Origin: Candidatus Woesearchaeota archaeon | Lineage (GTDB): Archaea; Nanobdellota; Nanobdellia; SCGC-AAA011-G17; UBA489 | NCBI GenBank assembly: GCA_016177265.1 | Contig: JACOVP010000027.1 | Location: 1 to 14,246, forward strand | Reading direction: 5' to 3' | DNA length: 14,246 bases | Shown: piece after piece, positions 13,149 through 14,246 of the stretch | Position numbering within the stretch: the first letter of the stretch is position 1 | Layout of the letters: each line of letters starts with the position of its first letter | Notes under the pieces: generated by a model | What the model saw: the letters and a program-made list of their open reading frames with translations, nothing else | Database searches by the model: none | Told to the model about the DNA's origin: nothing | Program-made: the position numbers and the translations under genes

Positions 13149-13153
13149 AAAAA
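13149..13153 (-). terminator. Oligo-T tract after the lipoprotein gene
   Basis: Five T residues lie six bases past the lipoprotein gene's stop codon on its coding strand, in the 19-base gap before the convergent pyrD stop. A short U-tract terminator is possible. Confidence 0.2.
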
Positions 13154-13158
13154 CCAAA

Positions 13159-13809
13159 CTATTTGAGATAACCACCAGTGATTAAGGTAATCTCCCATTT
13201 ACCGTCTGCTTTTATTTCGAAGAAATATTCTCCCTCTTTTTCTAGAGTGATCATTGAGAATTGTACTATATCTTGAGTGTTAGTATTTATTTGCTGTTTC
13301 TTGTCTGTTTGCGCATCTACCAGATATACAATAATCGAGGTGCCTGTATGTTTTATCTGTGCTCTTACTATTCCTCCACCTTGTAGATCTTTCGCAAAAT
13401 TTTTAATATAGACTTTTTCAGTTTTTTGATTTCCTTCTCCCTTAAACGTTTGCTGTTCTTCAGGAACCCAGTTTTCTTTATTTTTAAAACCCTGAACGAA
13501 GCTAGTCAGCCACTCTCCTGCTTTTTCTGTGTTTTCCTTCTGGAAATCAAAGCCAGTTTCTTTTTTACAATATTCCTGGAATTGTTCGATTTCATTTAAG
13601 GTATAGTCGGCGAAAAACTTCTTTGAATTTTCACCAGAGCACTGTAGGAACATCATCATATCTTCACCACTTTTAGTGGTATCAGGCATACATGCATCAA
13701 CAACTACTGATTTATATTTTTCACAATTTTCTTTGGTAAGTTTCAAAGTTTCTTTACAGCCCGTAAGAAGAAGGACTACAAAGAGAATAGTTATAACACC
13801 CTTTTTCAT
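13159..13809 (-). CDS. Predicted lipoprotein with a C-terminal beta-sandwich-like domain
   Basis: The 216-residue protein begins with MKKGVITILFVVLLLTGC, a classic lipoprotein signal with lipobox LLTGC and acceptor Cys18. The mature part starts with a Cys-containing helical region (C29, C40, C57, C81, so two disulfides are possible) up to about residue 110. The last about 80 residues alternate hydrophobic and polar residues. They end in a GEYFFEIKADGKWEITLI strand pair, like the small beta-sandwich domains common at the ends of secreted bacterial proteins. I recognise no named family. It is likely anchored to the outer face of the membrane. The ATG is supported by a TATA box at the leaderless distance. 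The next gene upstream on the same strand encodes an HExxH protein. Confidence 0.75.
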   Translation of the reverse strand: MKKGVITILFVVLLLTGCKETLKLTKENCEKYKSVVVDACMPDTTKSGEDMMMFLQCSGENSKKFFADYTLNEIEQFQEYCKKETGFDFQKENTEKAGEWLTSFVQGFKNKENWVPEEQQTFKGEGNQKTEKVYIKNFAKDLQGGGIVRAQIKHTGTSIIVYLVDAQTDKKQQINTNTQDIVQFSMITLEKEGEYFFEIKADGKWEITLITGGYLK

Positions 13810-13830
13810 AATGAAATAAGTTTCTTTGTC

Positions 13831-13838
13831 TTTATATT
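13831..13838 (-). promoter_or_regulatory. TATA box for the lipoprotein gene
   Basis: AATATAAA on the minus strand is centred 25.5 bases from the ATG at 13809, the leaderless spacing. It lies in the short gap after the HExxH gene, so the two genes may be transcribed separately. Confidence 0.6.
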
Positions 13839-13858
13839 CTTTTTGGAGAATAATATTG

Positions 13859-14182
13859 TCAAAAATGATGTAGAAAGCTCCTGGGTAATTTTATCTTATA
13901 CATCAAGCGATAAGCCTCTTGTTCATAGGAGATAATTCTATAGGCTTTACTCAGATTGCGATACCTAATGAAATGAACAAAAAACTCAAACAACCATCGT
14001 AGATAAAAATAAATCGCACCATCTCGACGTATCTGTTGCACATGTATCCATTCATGATGCAGAATTCTTTCTTTAAGAGCTTGTTGCCTAGAGCAATAAA
14101 GAAAAATAAAAGGATAATAAGCAATGCCGCGAATGCCAAGAAGTTTCGGATACCAATGGTTATATTTAATACGAAGATGCAT
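13859..14182 (-). CDS. Small HExxH protein, putative zinc metallopeptidase-like
   Basis: This 107-residue basic, aromatic-rich protein carries HHEWIHVQQ, with H43-E44-W-I-H47 matching the HExxH zinc motif. A downstream SYEQEAY offers E87 or E89 as a third, gluzincin-type ligand. A hydrophobic stretch before the motif (GIAYYPFIFLY) and another after it (IYFYLRWLFEFFVHFI) suggest membrane association. Short bacterial proteins with the same HE-x-H-x-x-Q, aromatic segment and late E-x-EA layout exist, usually of unknown function. Two ATGs are possible, at 14197 and 14182. The better TATA box (14205-14212) fits 14182, giving MHLRIKYNHW. It is too short for a full peptidase fold of most families, so activity is unproven. 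Confidence 0.65.
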   Translation of the reverse strand: MHLRIKYNHWYPKLLGIRGIAYYPFIFLYCSRQQALKERILHHEWIHVQQIRRDGAIYFYLRWLFEFFVHFIRYRNLSKAYRIISYEQEAYRLMYKIKLPRSFLHHF

Positions 14183-14204
14183 GCAATAGATAAACATAAG
14201 AAGG

Positions 14205-14212
14205 TTATATAT
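14205..14212 (-). promoter_or_regulatory. TATA box for the HExxH gene
   Basis: ATATATAA on the minus strand is centred 26.5 bases from ATG 14182. A weaker TTATTTAA at 14218-14225 has the same spacing to the alternative ATG at 14197, so two starts may be used. Confidence 0.5.
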
Positions 14213-14246
14213 TTTTCTTAAATAAAAAGCCTCTGGGGAGATTCAA

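Overview
The window looks like chromosomal DNA of an archaeon, probably a DPANN lineage of the Woesearchaeota/Pacearchaeota kind. The evidence is a set of archaeal-type information genes (GatE, archaeal AsnRS and AspRS, a family B DNA polymerase with a PIP-box-like tail), AT-rich TATA boxes placed about 24-30 bases before the start codon of most genes, and short, tightly packed genes on both strands. The phylum is inferred from general resemblance. No rRNA, tRNA, CRISPR array or insertion sequence was seen.

Layout. Positions 1-867 hold the C-terminal part of an AT-rich MFS transporter of the UMF1/Atg22-like type. A 226-base gap with only fragment-like reading frames follows. Next comes a two-gene unit: a 90-aa winged-helix protein, preceded by a TATA box, a 20-bp near-palindrome and a Shine-Dalgarno site, and then a 774-aa DNA polymerase that resembles bacterial Pol II. 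A 36-aa membrane peptide with its own promoter comes next. Convergent to it is a 310-aa single-pass membrane protein with an E/Q-rich stalk. Its gene is divergent from pyrB (aspartate carbamoyltransferase). pyrB abuts, with no gap, the stop codon of a small Cys/His-rich protein gene that lies one base downstream of asnS.

The central part (7.4-8.6 kb) holds three small genes: a DUF3175 protein and two unknowns. A translation cluster on the minus strand follows: gatE, a 140-aa helical protein and aspS. pyrD (dihydroorotate dehydrogenase family) is divergent from gatE. The window ends with a predicted lipoprotein and a small HExxH protein, both on the minus strand.

Functional themes. Two enzymes of de novo pyrimidine synthesis (pyrB, pyrD) lie about 6 kb apart, without pyrI or pyrK nearby. 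AsnRS, AspRS and GatE together suggest direct Asn-tRNA charging and an indirect (transamidation) route to Gln-tRNA. Most genes seem to be transcribed from their own promoter as leaderless or nearly leaderless mRNAs. The exceptions are informative: winged helix-polB has a leader with an operator-like palindrome, and pyrD has a leader that starts with an out-of-frame uORF overlapping the pyrD start.

Most notable are a GatE that lacks the AspRS-like (GAD) insertion typical of the family, a Pol II-type polymerase ending in a PIP-box-like motif behind a possible autoregulator, and the pyrD uORF. I did not find a clear multi-gene defence or other wholly new system.
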